DNA of 64,000 nucleotides from Paenibacillus sp. FSL R5-0912 (GTDB lineage: Bacteria > Bacillota > Bacilli > Paenibacillales > Paenibacillaceae), in assembly GCF_000758605.1 (NCBI RefSeq), contig NZ_CP009282.1:3410001-3474000 (forward strand), written 5' to 3'. Position numbers and translations under genes: made by a program. Below the pieces are notes generated by a model, which was not told the DNA's origin, made no database searches, and saw nothing but the letters and a program-made list of their open reading frames with translations. Positions within the stretch are counted from its first letter, which is position 1. Each line of letters begins with the position of its first letter. Shown one piece after another: positions 18,412 to 26,327 of this stretch.

Positions 18412-18438
18412 TATACTGCCGGACAATGGCGGTGGCAT

Positions 18439-18497
18439 AAAAAAATGCAAGGTGGTACGGCGCTTCGGCAGAAGCCCGTAACCTTCCTTGCATTTGT
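18439..18497. terminator. Bidirectional terminator between ATPase and NlpC/P60 genes
   Basis: AAATGCAAGG pairs with CCTTGCATTT, with an inner stem GGT..TACGG/CCGTAACC and a further small hairpin at the tip. A-rich and T-rich flanks serve both convergent genes. Confidence 0.75.
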
Positions 18498-18510
18498 TAT
18501 ATTTAGGGGA

Positions 18511-19440
18511 TTATAACACCCGCTGCATGTGCAGAATAACATTACTCCAGTACCCGCTGTCCAGGTCACTGATCTGTACTCCGGGATCGCCCCAAGTATG
18601 AATGAAACTGCCGCCCCCCATGTAGATGCCTACATGACCGGGAATGGCGTCGCTCTCGAATCGGCCGGGTACCGTGAAGAAAATTAAATCCCCGGGCTCC
18701 AGCTCGCTTCTTGATATGCGTCTGCCGATATTATCCTGATCTTTGGCCAGCCGAGGGAGATCGACACCAAATTTCTTAAATACATGACGGGTGAAGGATG
18801 AGCAGTCAAACCGTTTGGTCTCCTCATAAGGTCCGGCACCGAAATCGTAGGGTACGCCGAGATACTTCTTGGCATAGGCGATTAGTTCACCGGTATCCAC
18901 ATTGGAGACACTCTGGATCCGCAGCGGCTTAGCTGCTTCACCTGCACCAGTATTGGCAGTAGTATCCCTGTCAGAGGGGGCAGCAATATTGATCTCTCCG
19001 GTGCTTGGATTCCAGCCAACCTCGGTCTGCAGCAGCTTGGACAATGCATTAGGCGTGATGTAGATTTGACCTTCGCGGCGGATAGGAACATCCGGCAGGG
19101 TGATCTTCTCCCCCAGGGAGAAAACCTGGCTGGAATCCGGACGGAGCATGTACATTACATCGCTATAGCCCAGCTTGGTATATCCTCCGCTTGAGGTGTC
19201 GTCTTTCATTCTGTATCCTATGGAGGCAGCGGCCGGCTTCAGCGGAATCCAATACTTGCCTTCTTTGTCCGTGATGGCATTCTTCTCATAGTAGCTCCCG
19301 GCAAATGTTCCGGTTGGCGTAACCGAATTCCCCTTCGGGGTATCGTCCTTGCTGGAATAGCTGCAGGCGGTTGAGCCAAGAATGACGGCAGTAAGCAGTG
19401 CGGCTGTGGCCGCAGTTTTGTATGCGTTGTTTATTGGCAT
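18511..19440 (-). CDS. Lipoprotein with stalk domain and NlpC/P60 peptidase domain
   Basis: A 309-residue cell-wall hydrolase. Residues 1-26 are a lipoprotein signal with lipobox LGSTAC. A copper-amine-oxidase-N-like stalk region follows (about 50-150, KYWIPLKPAAASIGY, QIYITPNALSKLL), probably for binding the envelope. The C-terminal ~120 residues are NlpC/P60, with catalytic Cys in RFDCSSFTRHVF, His in IPGHVGIYMGGG and the third polar residue near FIHTWGD. Such enzymes cut D-Glu-to-diamino-acid bonds in peptidoglycan stem peptides. The ATG follows GGAG; a 20-base perfect palindrome lies just upstream. Confidence 0.9.
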   Translation of the reverse strand: MPINNAYKTAATAALLTAVILGSTACSYSSKDDTPKGNSVTPTGTFAGSYYEKNAITDKEGKYWIPLKPAAASIGYRMKDDTSSGGYTKLGYSDVMYMLRPDSSQVFSLGEKITLPDVPIRREGQIYITPNALSKLLQTEVGWNPSTGEINIAAPSDRDTTANTGAGEAAKPLRIQSVSNVDTGELIAYAKKYLGVPYDFGAGPYEETKRFDCSSFTRHVFKKFGVDLPRLAKDQDNIGRRISRSELEPGDLIFFTVPGRFESDAIPGHVGIYMGGGSFIHTWGDPGVQISDLDSGYWSNVILHMQRVL

Positions 19441-19457
19441 TTGGCACGCTCCATCTT

Positions 19458-19477
19458 CAAACTTTAAGTAAAGTTTG
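19458..19477. promoter_or_regulatory. Palindrome upstream of the NlpC/P60 gene
   Basis: CAAACTTTA and TAAAGTTTG are perfect inverted repeats separated by AG, ending six bases from the Shine-Dalgarno of the minus-strand gene. It could be a repressor site or an mRNA hairpin next to the ribosome site. Confidence 0.45.
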
Positions 19478-19601
19478 TGCAGGGCGGCTTTTTTTATGTG
19501 GATAAGGGTTTAGCAATCAATGTCAAGAGCAACAGGCTTGTTCTTGTCGAAACATCAGCCCATTGTGCGTTTTTTGTAAAATATGGAGCCGTGATAAATG
19601 A

Positions 19602-19630
19602 TTGACGGAAAATCAACCTACATATAATAT
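19602..19630 (+). promoter_or_regulatory. Promoter of the ABC_sub_bind operon
   Basis: TTGACG at 19602-19607 is followed by overlapping -10 candidates TATAAT (19623, spacer 15) and TAATAT (19625, spacer 17). Transcription would start around 19637, leaving a leader of about 130 bases. Confidence 0.65.
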
Positions 19631-19644
19631 ATGTTTAATAGATT

Positions 19645-19762
19645 GCGGCAGTGGATGCGGAAATGGTGCGGGCTTTTGCTTTAATGCTTTCAAAGATGAA
19701 AGCGATACTGCTGAACCGCTAACCCAGGTTCGCGCGCTGAATCCGTAAAAGAAGAGGGGTTA
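19645..19762 (+). promoter_or_regulatory. Structured 5' leader, possible translational riboswitch
   Basis: The leader can fold into a closing helix GCGGCAGT (19645-19652) with ACTG (19707-19710) and CCGC (19716-19719), enclosing the hairpin GCTTTCA-AAGA-TGAAAGC (19686-19703). Alternatively GAACC (19713) pairs GGTTC (19727) and exposes TAACCC (19720-19725), which is complementary to GGGTTA (19757-19762) at the ribosome site. These pairings compete for the same bases. I do not recognise a known riboswitch class. The fold is by eye. Confidence 0.4.
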
Positions 19763-19766
19763 TCTG

Positions 19767-20843
19767 ATGAAGAGAAAGAACATTTGGCTTGGCCTGAGTA
19801 TGTCCTTGATGCTGGTAGCAGCAGGTTGCGGTAACAATAATGCAGCCGTAAATAATGGAGCCAATGCAGGAAATACTCCGGCAAACGCAACCAGCGCTCC
19901 GGCAGACACCGGTTCTGCGGAGACCAAATCCTATACGATTGCCATCTCACAGTATGTAGAACATCCGTCGCTGGATGCAACACGGGAAGGCTTCCTGGCG
20001 GCACTGAAGGACGCCGGAATCGTGGAAGGCGAGAATTTGACGGTAGACCTGGAGAATGCCCAGGCGGATCAGGCAAATAACCTGTCCATTGCCCAGAAGA
20101 TTGCCGGCGACAAAAATGACCTGGTACTGGCCATCGCCACTCCTTCCGCTCAATCGGTCGTACAGAATGTAAACAAGGACACACCAATTCTGTTCGCGGC
20201 AGTCACTGACCCGCTGGATGCCAAACTTGTAAGCGACCTGGATCATCCCGGCGGCAATGTCTCCGGCGCATCCGATACGAATCCAGAATCGATTACGCGT
20301 CTGATGAATTTCATCGCAACGCAGTTTGCGGATGTGAAGAAGCTGGGACTTGTCATTAATGAAGGTGAACCTAACGCAGTAGTTATGGCGGATATTGCCA
20401 AGGAAGAGCTGGACAAGCACGGTATTGAGCTGGTCAAGGCGGCGATCACGAATACATCGGAAGTGAAGCAGGCTGCTGAGTCCCTCGTTGGACGTGTGGA
20501 TGCCCTCTACATTACACTTGATAACTCTGTTGTAAGCGGTGTGGATACAATCATTCAGACTGCCAATGACAACAAGCTTCCGTTCTTCTCTGCAGACCGT
20601 GATACGGTGGAGAAGGGTGCTTTTGCAACTGTAGGCTTCAAATATTATGATCATGGCTACCAGGTTGGCGAAATGGCAGTGGAAGTGCTTAAGAACGGTA
20701 CAAGCCCGGGTGATATGAAGGTAACGATGCAAGAGAAGCTGGATCTCATTCTTAACCTCAAAGCGGCAGCAGCTCAGGGCATTGAAGTAACCGATGCTAT
20801 GAAGGCTGAAGTTGCAGATCCTGACAATAACATTATTCAATAA
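19767..20843 (+). CDS. ABC transporter substrate-binding lipoprotein (ABC_sub_bind / TrpX-like)
   Basis: A 358-residue extracellular binding protein. Residues 1-20 are a lipoprotein signal with lipobox VAAGC. A low-complexity Asn/Ala/Thr linker runs to about residue 50. The mature part is of the ABC_sub_bind family, with YTIAISQYVEHPSLDATREG, the hinge LVLAIATPSAQSVVQ and ILFAAVTDPLDAKLV. Relatives include TrpX of streptococci, for which an aromatic amino-acid ligand has been proposed; other members bind different small molecules, so the substrate stays open. It is the first gene of a three-gene ABC operon. Confidence 0.88.
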   Translation: MKRKNIWLGLSMSLMLVAAGCGNNNAAVNNGANAGNTPANATSAPADTGSAETKSYTIAISQYVEHPSLDATREGFLAALKDAGIVEGENLTVDLENAQADQANNLSIAQKIAGDKNDLVLAIATPSAQSVVQNVNKDTPILFAAVTDPLDAKLVSDLDHPGGNVSGASDTNPESITRLMNFIATQFADVKKLGLVINEGEPNAVVMADIAKEELDKHGIELVKAAITNTSEVKQAAESLVGRVDALYITLDNSVVSGVDTIIQTANDNKLPFFSADRDTVEKGAFATVGFKYYDHGYQVGEMAVEVLKNGTSPGDMKVTMQEKLDLILNLKAAAAQGIEVTDAMKAEVADPDNNIIQ

Positions 20844-20857
20844 CATACAGATATCAT

Positions 20858-20887
20858 AAGGGGGCGTTCCCAATGCGGGCGCCCTTT
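20858..20887 (+). other. Intercistronic stem-loop in the ABC_sub_bind operon
   Basis: AAGGGGGCG (20858-20866) pairs with CGCCCTTT (20880-20887) with one bulge, right after the binding-protein gene. There is no good U-tract. Such stem-loops usually give higher mRNA levels for the binding protein than for the membrane parts. Confidence 0.6.
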
Positions 20888-20911
20888 GCCGCTTGAGGGA
20901 GGAAGTCATCT

Positions 20912-21838
20912 ATGTATAGTTCATTAATCGGCGCCCTGGAAATGGGCCTGCTGTACGCTTTTATGGCACTCGGGGTGTATATTACATTTCGTATTCTTGA
21001 TTTTCCGGATTTAACTGTAGACGGGAGCTTCACCACCGGCGGCGCGATTGCCGCGGTCATGATAACCCACGGATATTCTCCGCTGCTGGCAACAGTATGT
21101 GCCCTGCTCGGAGGGATGGCTGCAGGCATGTGTACAGGACTGCTGCACACTAAAGGGAAGATCAACGGCCTGCTATCCGGGATTCTGATGATGATTGCGC
21201 TATATTCCATCAATCTGCGGATTCTCGTGCGGCCGAATGTTTCCTTAATGGGTGAGGTATCTCTTTTCAGCTCTATTAATCCTCTGTTGGTTATGCCCTT
21301 TGTGGTTCTGCTGGTCAAGATCCTGATGGATCTGTTCCTGCGTACAGACCTTGGACTTGCCCTGCGTGCAACAGGAGATAATTCCCGGATGATCCGCAGC
21401 TTCGGGGTCAATACGGATACTACGACGATTCTCGGTATCAGTCTGGCGAACGGAATGGTGGCCCTCTCGGGTGCACTGATCGCTCAATATTCTACATTTG
21501 CCGATTCATCCATGGGTATAGGCATGATTGTTATCGGGCTGGCTTCGGTAATTATCGGGGAAGCGATATTCGGTGCGGGTAACGTCTTCCGCGCTACATT
21601 GGCTGTAGTGCTCGGCTCCATCGTCTACCGGATCGTTGTGGCGCTGGCTCTGCGGGTGCCATGGCTCAAGGCTTCGGATCTCAAGCTGATTACGGCTATT
21701 ATCGTTATCATCGCCCTCGTCTTCCCGTCTGTTCAGCGGTTCCTGAAGCAGAAGACGATGGCCCGCAGACGGACTGAAGAGCTTGCGGAGCTGACCCGCA
21801 GCAGCAAGAAAGGAGGGGCAGCCGATGCTAAAGCTTGA
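20912..21838 (+). CDS. ABC transporter permease (TrpY-like)
   Basis: A 308-residue inner-membrane permease of the branched-chain/ABC_sub_bind type, with about eight to nine hydrophobic helices. The N-terminus ALEMGLLYAFMALGVYITF and the motif FPDLTVDGSFTTGGA are typical of this permease class; GTCTGLLHTKGKINGLLSG-like text near residue 75-95 is also conserved. The gene starts behind GAGGGAGGAAG and overlaps the ATP-binding gene by 14 bp, which argues for coupled translation. It forms the transmembrane pore for the ligand delivered by the 19767 lipoprotein. Confidence 0.88.
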   Translation: MYSSLIGALEMGLLYAFMALGVYITFRILDFPDLTVDGSFTTGGAIAAVMITHGYSPLLATVCALLGGMAAGMCTGLLHTKGKINGLLSGILMMIALYSINLRILVRPNVSLMGEVSLFSSINPLLVMPFVVLLVKILMDLFLRTDLGLALRATGDNSRMIRSFGVNTDTTTILGISLANGMVALSGALIAQYSTFADSSMGIGMIVIGLASVIIGEAIFGAGNVFRATLAVVLGSIVYRIVVALALRVPWLKASDLKLITAIIVIIALVFPSVQRFLKQKTMARRRTEELAELTRSSKKGGAADAKA

Positions 21839-22619
21839 TAATGTATCCAAGCTGTTCAACCCGGGTTCCCCTGACGAGAAGATTGCCCTGCTGGGTATAG
21901 ATCTGGAGCTGAGCGCCGGAGATTTCGTGACGATTATTGGCAGCAACGGGGCCGGTAAATCGACACTGATGAATATTATATCCGGTGTCATGAAGCCGGA
22001 TCTCGGTGAAGCGCGCATTGAAGGCAGCTCGATCAGCAATCTGGCCGAGTACCAGCGCGCACGCTGGATCGGCCGTGTCTTCCAGGACCCGATGGCTGGT
22101 ACAGCGCCTCATATGACCATTGAGGAGAACCTGGCCATGGCTTATAAGCGGGGTCAGAGCCGCGGGCTGTCCTTCGGAGTGAATGCGGCCAGACGCACGC
22201 TGTTCCGGGAGCAGCTCAGCAAGCTGGGCATTGGCCTGGAGAACCGGCTGCGCGCTAAGGTAGGGCTGCTCTCCGGAGGCGAGCGGCAGGCGCTTAGCCT
22301 GCTGATGGCGACCTTCACCCAGCCGCAGATTCTGCTGCTGGATGAGCATACAGCTGCGCTGGACCCTTCGCGCGCTGAACTGATCACGAAGCTTACGGAA
22401 TCCATTGTCCGTGAGATGAAGCTGACTACACTGATGGTCACCCACAACATGGATCAGGCTATCCGTTTAGGCAACCGGCTGATTATGATGGACAAGGGGT
22501 CGATCATTCTCGATTTTGATGAATCCCGCAAGAAGGATCTGACGGTAGAGCGGCTGCTTGGTGAATTCGAAGCCATTAGCGGCCATAAGCTGGCGGATGA
22601 CCGGATGATGCTGGGATAA
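21825..22619 (+). CDS. ABC transporter ATP-binding protein (TrpZ-like)
   Basis: A 264-residue ABC ATPase that drives the transporter. Walker A is [13 protein letters not shown], the Q-loop lies near VFQDPMAG, the signature is LLSGGERQALSL, and Walker B is QILLLDEHTAALD followed by the switch His in MVTHNMDQA. The start overlaps the permease gene by 14 bp, with AAAGGAGG ahead of ATG 21825. A strong hairpin follows the stop, ending the operon. Confidence 0.92.
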   Translation: MLKLDNVSKLFNPGSPDEKIALLGIDLELSAGDFVTIIGSNGAGKSTLMNIISGVMKPDLGEARIEGSSISNLAEYQRARWIGRVFQDPMAGTAPHMTIEENLAMAYKRGQSRGLSFGVNAARRTLFREQLSKLGIGLENRLRAKVGLLSGGERQALSLLMATFTQPQILLLDEHTAALDPSRAELITKLTESIVREMKLTTLMVTHNMDQAIRLGNRLIMMDKGSIILDFDESRKKDLTVERLLGEFEAISGHKLADDRMMLG

Positions 22620-22638
22620 GCAGGTATCGAACCTGGTG

Positions 22639-22690
22639 AAGGCTTGAGTGCTGTCTGTTAAATGGACAGCTGCTCAAGCCTTTATTGTTG
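22639..22690 (+). terminator. Terminator of the ABC_sub_bind operon
   Basis: AAGGCTTGAG pairs with CTCAAGCCTT, with an inner stem GCTGTC/GACAGC, followed by a T-rich stretch. Confidence 0.8.
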
Positions 22691-22695
22691 TGTCT

Positions 22696-22891
22696 TTACT
22701 CTTTAATGGTGAAGAGGATTCGGTTAAATCCGTCCAGGGCTTCCTTCAGTTGAGTCAGATGACGTTCTTCATAAATGCCGATGAAACACAGCTGACCATT
22801 TGCCTTCAGGCTTCCGGTTCAGGGTCTCGGACGAGAGGCCGGAGACCGCAGCGCAGATCTGATCACGGATCCCTTCATTATGATTCATCAT
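22696..22891 (-). pseudogene. Remnant of a DinB-family gene (internal deletion and frameshift)
   Basis: Reading the minus strand from ATG 22891 gives a DinB-like N-terminus, NEGIRDQICAAVSGLSSETL then NRKPEGKWS, which soon runs into a stop. In another frame the final segment reads GIYEERHLTQLKEALDGF followed by NRILFTIKE and TAA at 22696, a typical DinB C-terminus. A whole DinB protein has about 150 residues, so roughly 90 central residues, including metal-binding His residues, are missing. A sigma-A-like promoter (TTGACA at 22980-22985, TATAAT at 22959-22964, short spacer) still stands upstream. No intact gene is seen on the plus strand of this 460-base gap. Confidence 0.7.
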
Positions 22892-23083
22892 GAGTAATAA
22901 TCTCCTCTGTGTAGAAAATAAAAGCATGTCTAAAGTCAATTTCATTAGAGCCTCTTAAATTATATCCCCAAATATGCTTTGTCAAAACAGCAGGGCCAGC
23001 CGATTCACCAAGCGGTATGGGAGGTATATTTAACGAAAGAACTTGATTTTGAACAACAATGACCATAGGAGGAAACTACACAT

Positions 23084-23875
23084 ATGAACACTAAGAAGCT
23101 GGAAGGCAAAGTAGCAATCGTAACCGGAGGCGGATCGGGCATCGGCCGGGCCACGGTGCTGGAGTTCGCCAGAAATGGAGCTAAGGTGGCTCTTCTGGAC
23201 CGGACCGTGGAGAACGCAGAGAAGGTTGCACGTCAGGTGGTGCAGGAAGGCGGAGAAGCCGCTGTGTTCGAATGCGACATCGCTGAGCCGCAGCAGGTGG
23301 AGGACGCCGTGAAGCAGGTTGTTGCCAAGTGGGGGAAGCTTGACATCGTGTTTGCGAATGCCGGGATTAACGGAGCGATGACACCAATTGAGACAATGGA
23401 TATTGAGTCCTGGGACCAGACCATACAGATCAATCTCCGCGGTACGTTCGCTACGGTCAAATATGCCATCCCCCATTTGAAGGAGCAGGGCGGCAGCATC
23501 CTGATCAACAGCTCCATCAACGGTAACCGTGTATTCTCCAACATCGGATTCTCAGCATATAGCACAACGAAGGCCGGGCAGGTCGCTTTTATGAAAATGG
23601 CGGCGCTGGAGCTGGCCCAGTTCAAAATCCGCGTGAACGCCATCTGTCCTGGTGCGATCACCACTAATATTGATGACAATACGTACCCTTCGGATGATCT
23701 TAAGGAAGTGCAGATCGAGGTTGAATTCCCGGATGGCGGACAGCCGCTGGAGAAGGGACCCGGGCGTCCTGATCAGGTAGCCAAGCTGGCGCTGTTCCTG
23801 GCTTCTGCGGATTCGGATCATATTACAGGAACGGAAATCTACTGTGATGGAGCAGAATCGCTGCTGCATGGCTGA
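23084..23875 (+). CDS. SDR family NAD(P)-dependent oxidoreductase
   Basis: A 263-residue classical short-chain dehydrogenase. The cofactor motif is VTGGGSGIGRA, NAG appears in FANAGINGAM, the catalytic Ser lies in SILINSSINGN, and the catalytic Tyr and Lys in SAYSTTKAGQ. The Asp at the end of the second strand (LLDRTVEN) suggests preference for NAD over NADP. The substrate cannot be told from sequence. It begins behind ATAGGAGGAAAC. It appears monocistronic. Confidence 0.9.
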   Translation: MNTKKLEGKVAIVTGGGSGIGRATVLEFARNGAKVALLDRTVENAEKVARQVVQEGGEAAVFECDIAEPQQVEDAVKQVVAKWGKLDIVFANAGINGAMTPIETMDIESWDQTIQINLRGTFATVKYAIPHLKEQGGSILINSSINGNRVFSNIGFSAYSTTKAGQVAFMKMAALELAQFKIRVNAICPGAITTNIDDNTYPSDDLKEVQIEVEFPDGGQPLEKGPGRPDQVAKLALFLASADSDHITGTEIYCDGAESLLHG

Positions 23876-23932
23876 TTCTTCTATTCGTACCTTTCCACTC
23901 ATATAATGTATGGAGTACAGCCTTTTACTACA

Positions 23933-24013
23933 AGCGGGCGTTGTCCCTTTGCCGGAGCTCATCAGGTACTGATTGATGACCGGGTACAGAGGTGCAGACG
24001 TCCGTTTTTTCTT
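23933..24013 (+). promoter_or_regulatory. Structured element with terminator between SDR gene and mgtC
   Basis: CGGGCGT (from 23935) can pair with ACGTCCG (ending 24003), followed by TTTTTTCTTTT. Inside, CCGG-AGC-TCATCA pairs with TGATGA-CCGG around nine bases. An upstream TATAAT (23902-23907) could start a transcript of about 100 bases. This may be only the SDR terminator, a small RNA, or an attenuator that controls mgtC. No known riboswitch class was recognised. Confidence 0.45.
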
Positions 24014-24099
24014 TTAAATCTGCTTGCGAAAAATTACTGTAAAGATTGCAGTGCTTTTCAGGTATACTGATTCTATCTGTCACGGAGAGGAGGACAACT

Positions 24100-24825
24100 A
24101 TGAATATTGATTTGCACACGGAGTCGATTGTGAAGCTGCTTGTGGCCATGCTGTTCGGGCTGTTCATCGGGATTGACCGGCAATTGAAACAGAAACCGCT
24201 GGGAATCCGGACCAGTATGGTCATTAGCATCGCCAGCTGCCTGGTAACGCTGGTCTCGATCCATGCTTATGACAAGTTCGGCGGTACAGATCATCCCAAT
24301 ATGGACCCGATGCGTCTGGCGGCGCAGATTGTCAGCGGGATCGGTTTTCTCGGGGCGGGCGTCATTCTGCGCAGAGGGGGAGATGCGATATCGGGACTCA
24401 CATCTGCGGCGCTCATCTGGACGGCTTCCGGTATCGGGATTGCGGTCGGCGCGGGATTCTATGTAGAAGCGGGTTATGCAGTTGTGCTGCTTATGTTCGC
24501 AGTAAATGCAGTGCCCCTGCTAATTAAAGCCATTGGCCCGGAGGTGCTGAACAAACATGAGATATCGATTAAGATCATCATGGAACCGAACTATATTCTA
24601 ACCGATGTGATCCAGAAAATTGAGCAGCGCCATATCATTGCCGAGCAGCGCAAAACACGTAAAACCGGCCGGACGATCCGGCGGATGAAGATCAAGGATC
24701 TCGAAGACGGGAGACAAATGATTGATATGGTGATCTCCGCACCAGACCGTGATTATGCTACGGAAATCTATTATGATGTGAAGAAAATTGAACATGTGAT
24801 GAGTGTCGAAGTGGAACAGCTGTAA
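24100..24825 (+). CDS. MgtC/SapB family protein
   Basis: A 241-residue membrane protein. The ATG at 24100 is chosen because GGAGAGGAGG precedes it by the usual distance; an in-frame ATG at 24046 has none. The N-terminal ~150 residues hold four to five helices with the family pattern MLFGLFIGIDRQLKQKPLGIRTS shortened here to FGLFIGIDRQ, GIRTSMVIS, and GIGFLGAGVILR. The C-terminal ~90 residues are a soluble ACT-like domain. MgtC proteins are linked to Mg2+ limitation and to modulation of ATPase or transporter activity. A folded element with terminator stands upstream. Confidence 0.88.
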   Translation: MNIDLHTESIVKLLVAMLFGLFIGIDRQLKQKPLGIRTSMVISIASCLVTLVSIHAYDKFGGTDHPNMDPMRLAAQIVSGIGFLGAGVILRRGGDAISGLTSAALIWTASGIGIAVGAGFYVEAGYAVVLLMFAVNAVPLLIKAIGPEVLNKHEISIKIIMEPNYILTDVIQKIEQRHIIAEQRKTRKTGRTIRRMKIKDLEDGRQMIDMVISAPDRDYATEIYYDVKKIEHVMSVEVEQL

Positions 24826-24911
24826 AATTGGCATGTTGCCAATCCGGCAGATGTGGTACTCTATCTATGAGAGAGTCATTATGAGTTTATGGAAGGGAGT
24901 TTAAAGTTATT

Positions 24912-25901
24912 ATGTCGATTACTGCATTTGAAGGACAATATGAGGGAGAGGCCGCAGTCTGGCTCAAAGCTGGACGTTATGAGGCCGCAGTTCTGCCGGG
25001 CATCGGAGGCAACCTGATCTGCTTCCGTGATACTGAGAGCGGTTACCGTTTCCTGCATGAGCCGGGCTCAGAGGAAATGGAAGCATTCAAGGCAAACCCC
25101 GGGATTCACGGCATCCCTGTATTGTTCCCGCCGAACCGATATGAGGATGGAGAGTTCCCGTGGAATGGACAAACCTACCGTTTTCCGGTAAATGAGGCTA
25201 AGACGGGTAACCATCTGCACGGGTTCCTACATACAGCAGCCTGGGAGGTCGAAGAATTCGGCAGCGGCAAAAGCGAAAGCTTCGTCACTGTAGCGATCAA
25301 GGTGGATGAGAATCATCCTTCTTATCAATATCTGCCGTTCAAATACACCGTCAAGCTGCGTTATACTCTGGGAGAAGGCGGCCTGTCCCAGCAACTGCTG
25401 GTTCATAATGACGGCGCAGAGCTGATGCCTTGTCTGCTGGCGTTCCATACTGCCATTAATGCTCCGTTCGCACCAGGCAGCACGCCGCAGGATTACCGTG
25501 TGAAGCTGACCATCGGCGAGCGCTGGGAGCTTAGCGACCGGATGCTGCCGACCGGCAAATTCCAGGAGCTGACTGCGGATGAAGTGGCACTGCGTGATGA
25601 GGGCTTGTATCCGTTCTATGCGCCAATGGATAACCACTATACCGCTGTAGCCCAGAATGGCCGCAACCGTATGGAGCTTACCGACAGCAAAGCCGGCGTT
25701 ACCCTGGTGTATGATGTGGGAACCTCCTATAAGCAGTGGATGATCTGGAACAACGGAGCTACCGAAGGGTTCTTCTGTCCGGAGCCGCAAATCAACCTGG
25801 TGAATGCACCGAAGGTAGATCTTCGTGCCGATGACATCGGATTGTTTGGTCTGGAGCCAGGGGAGTATTGGGAGGAGACTAGCCGCCTATATGTGAAGTA
25901 G
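24912..25901 (+). CDS. Aldose 1-epimerase family protein (mutarotase)
   Basis: A 329-residue galactose-mutarotase-like protein that would interconvert alpha and beta anomers of sugars. Visible family features are PGIGGNLICFRD near the N-terminus, PVLFPPNRYEDG, the catalytic-His type segment NHLHGFLHTAAWEV, and EGFFCPEPQINL near the end, with a Glu in the position of the catalytic base. It starts at ATG 24912 behind GGAAGGGAG. No operon partners are seen. The next gene lies 426 bases away, behind a repeat and a terminator. Confidence 0.85.
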   Translation: MSITAFEGQYEGEAAVWLKAGRYEAAVLPGIGGNLICFRDTESGYRFLHEPGSEEMEAFKANPGIHGIPVLFPPNRYEDGEFPWNGQTYRFPVNEAKTGNHLHGFLHTAAWEVEEFGSGKSESFVTVAIKVDENHPSYQYLPFKYTVKLRYTLGEGGLSQQLLVHNDGAELMPCLLAFHTAINAPFAPGSTPQDYRVKLTIGERWELSDRMLPTGKFQELTADEVALRDEGLYPFYAPMDNHYTAVAQNGRNRMELTDSKAGVTLVYDVGTSYKQWMIWNNGATEGFFCPEPQINLVNAPKVDLRADDIGLFGLEPGEYWEETSRLYVK

Positions 25902-25944
25902 GGGGAAATAGATTGAACCGGGAAAATTCCACTGTAGGGATTAG

Positions 25945-26090
25945 CCGAGGCTGCAGAGAATGTTTGACTTCCGGCCACTGTTAGGTTTGTATTTCCTGAT
26001 TTAAACTGCTGTTCGCAGTAGAAATACAAACCTAAAGGCGGACGCTATCGCTCCTACAGTTCAAACTTCTCTTCCGCCACTCCACCCTCA
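25945..26090. repeat. Palindromic intergenic repeat, Paenibacillus-type
   Basis: TTAGGTTTGTATTTC (25981-25995) and GAAATACAAACCTAA (26021-26035) are perfect 15-base inverted repeats around an inner hairpin ACTGC-TGTTC-GCAGT. The following AAAGGCGGACGCTATCGCTC and CTACAGTT resemble a family of repeats I have seen in Paenibacillus intergenic regions. Outer limits are estimated. No coding frame is visible here. Confidence 0.6.
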
Positions 26091-26135
26091 TTGTATATTT
26101 TCAAGTTCAAGCTATATAGTTTTGAAGAATATATA

Positions 26136-26167
26136 AAAAGAGCAGCGAAGTTTGCTGCTCTTTTTTG
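26136..26167 (+). terminator. Intrinsic terminator
   Basis: AAAAGAGCAGC pairs with GCTGCTCTTTTTT around GAAGTTT. It is the probable end of the aldose epimerase transcript. The remaining 160 bases to the next gene show no feature except GTTAGGAGTG, the ribosome site for 26328. Confidence 0.85.
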
Positions 26168-26327
26168 TTGCAGAAATAACGTGCTGGAAATCTCGTATCC
26201 ATGGATTATGGAGGAGGCTGTGAGGTGCATAATACGAAGATGTACTTCTTTTGGATACTGAATTTTAAGGCGGCTTTAAGCTAAAAGGCGTATACTACTC
26301 CTTTAATCTAGTTAGGAGTGAATCCAT

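Noticed and set aside
19720..19740. T-box-like AGGTTCGCGCG text before the ABC_sub_bind operon
   Set aside because: The full T-box sequence, specifier stem and terminator are missing, so I do not call a tRNA-sensing leader.
22648..22893. Plus-strand reading frame of 81 codons
   Set aside because: It begins inside a terminator, has no ribosome site, and lies antisense to the DinB remnant, which explains the coding-like composition.
23933..24013. M-box or lysine riboswitch before mgtC
   Set aside because: Short matches such as GAGGTGCAG exist, but the conserved helices and loops of these classes are absent.
25727..26029. Minus-strand frame running into the palindromic repeat
   Set aside because: It mostly mirrors the aldose epimerase gene and has no supported start.
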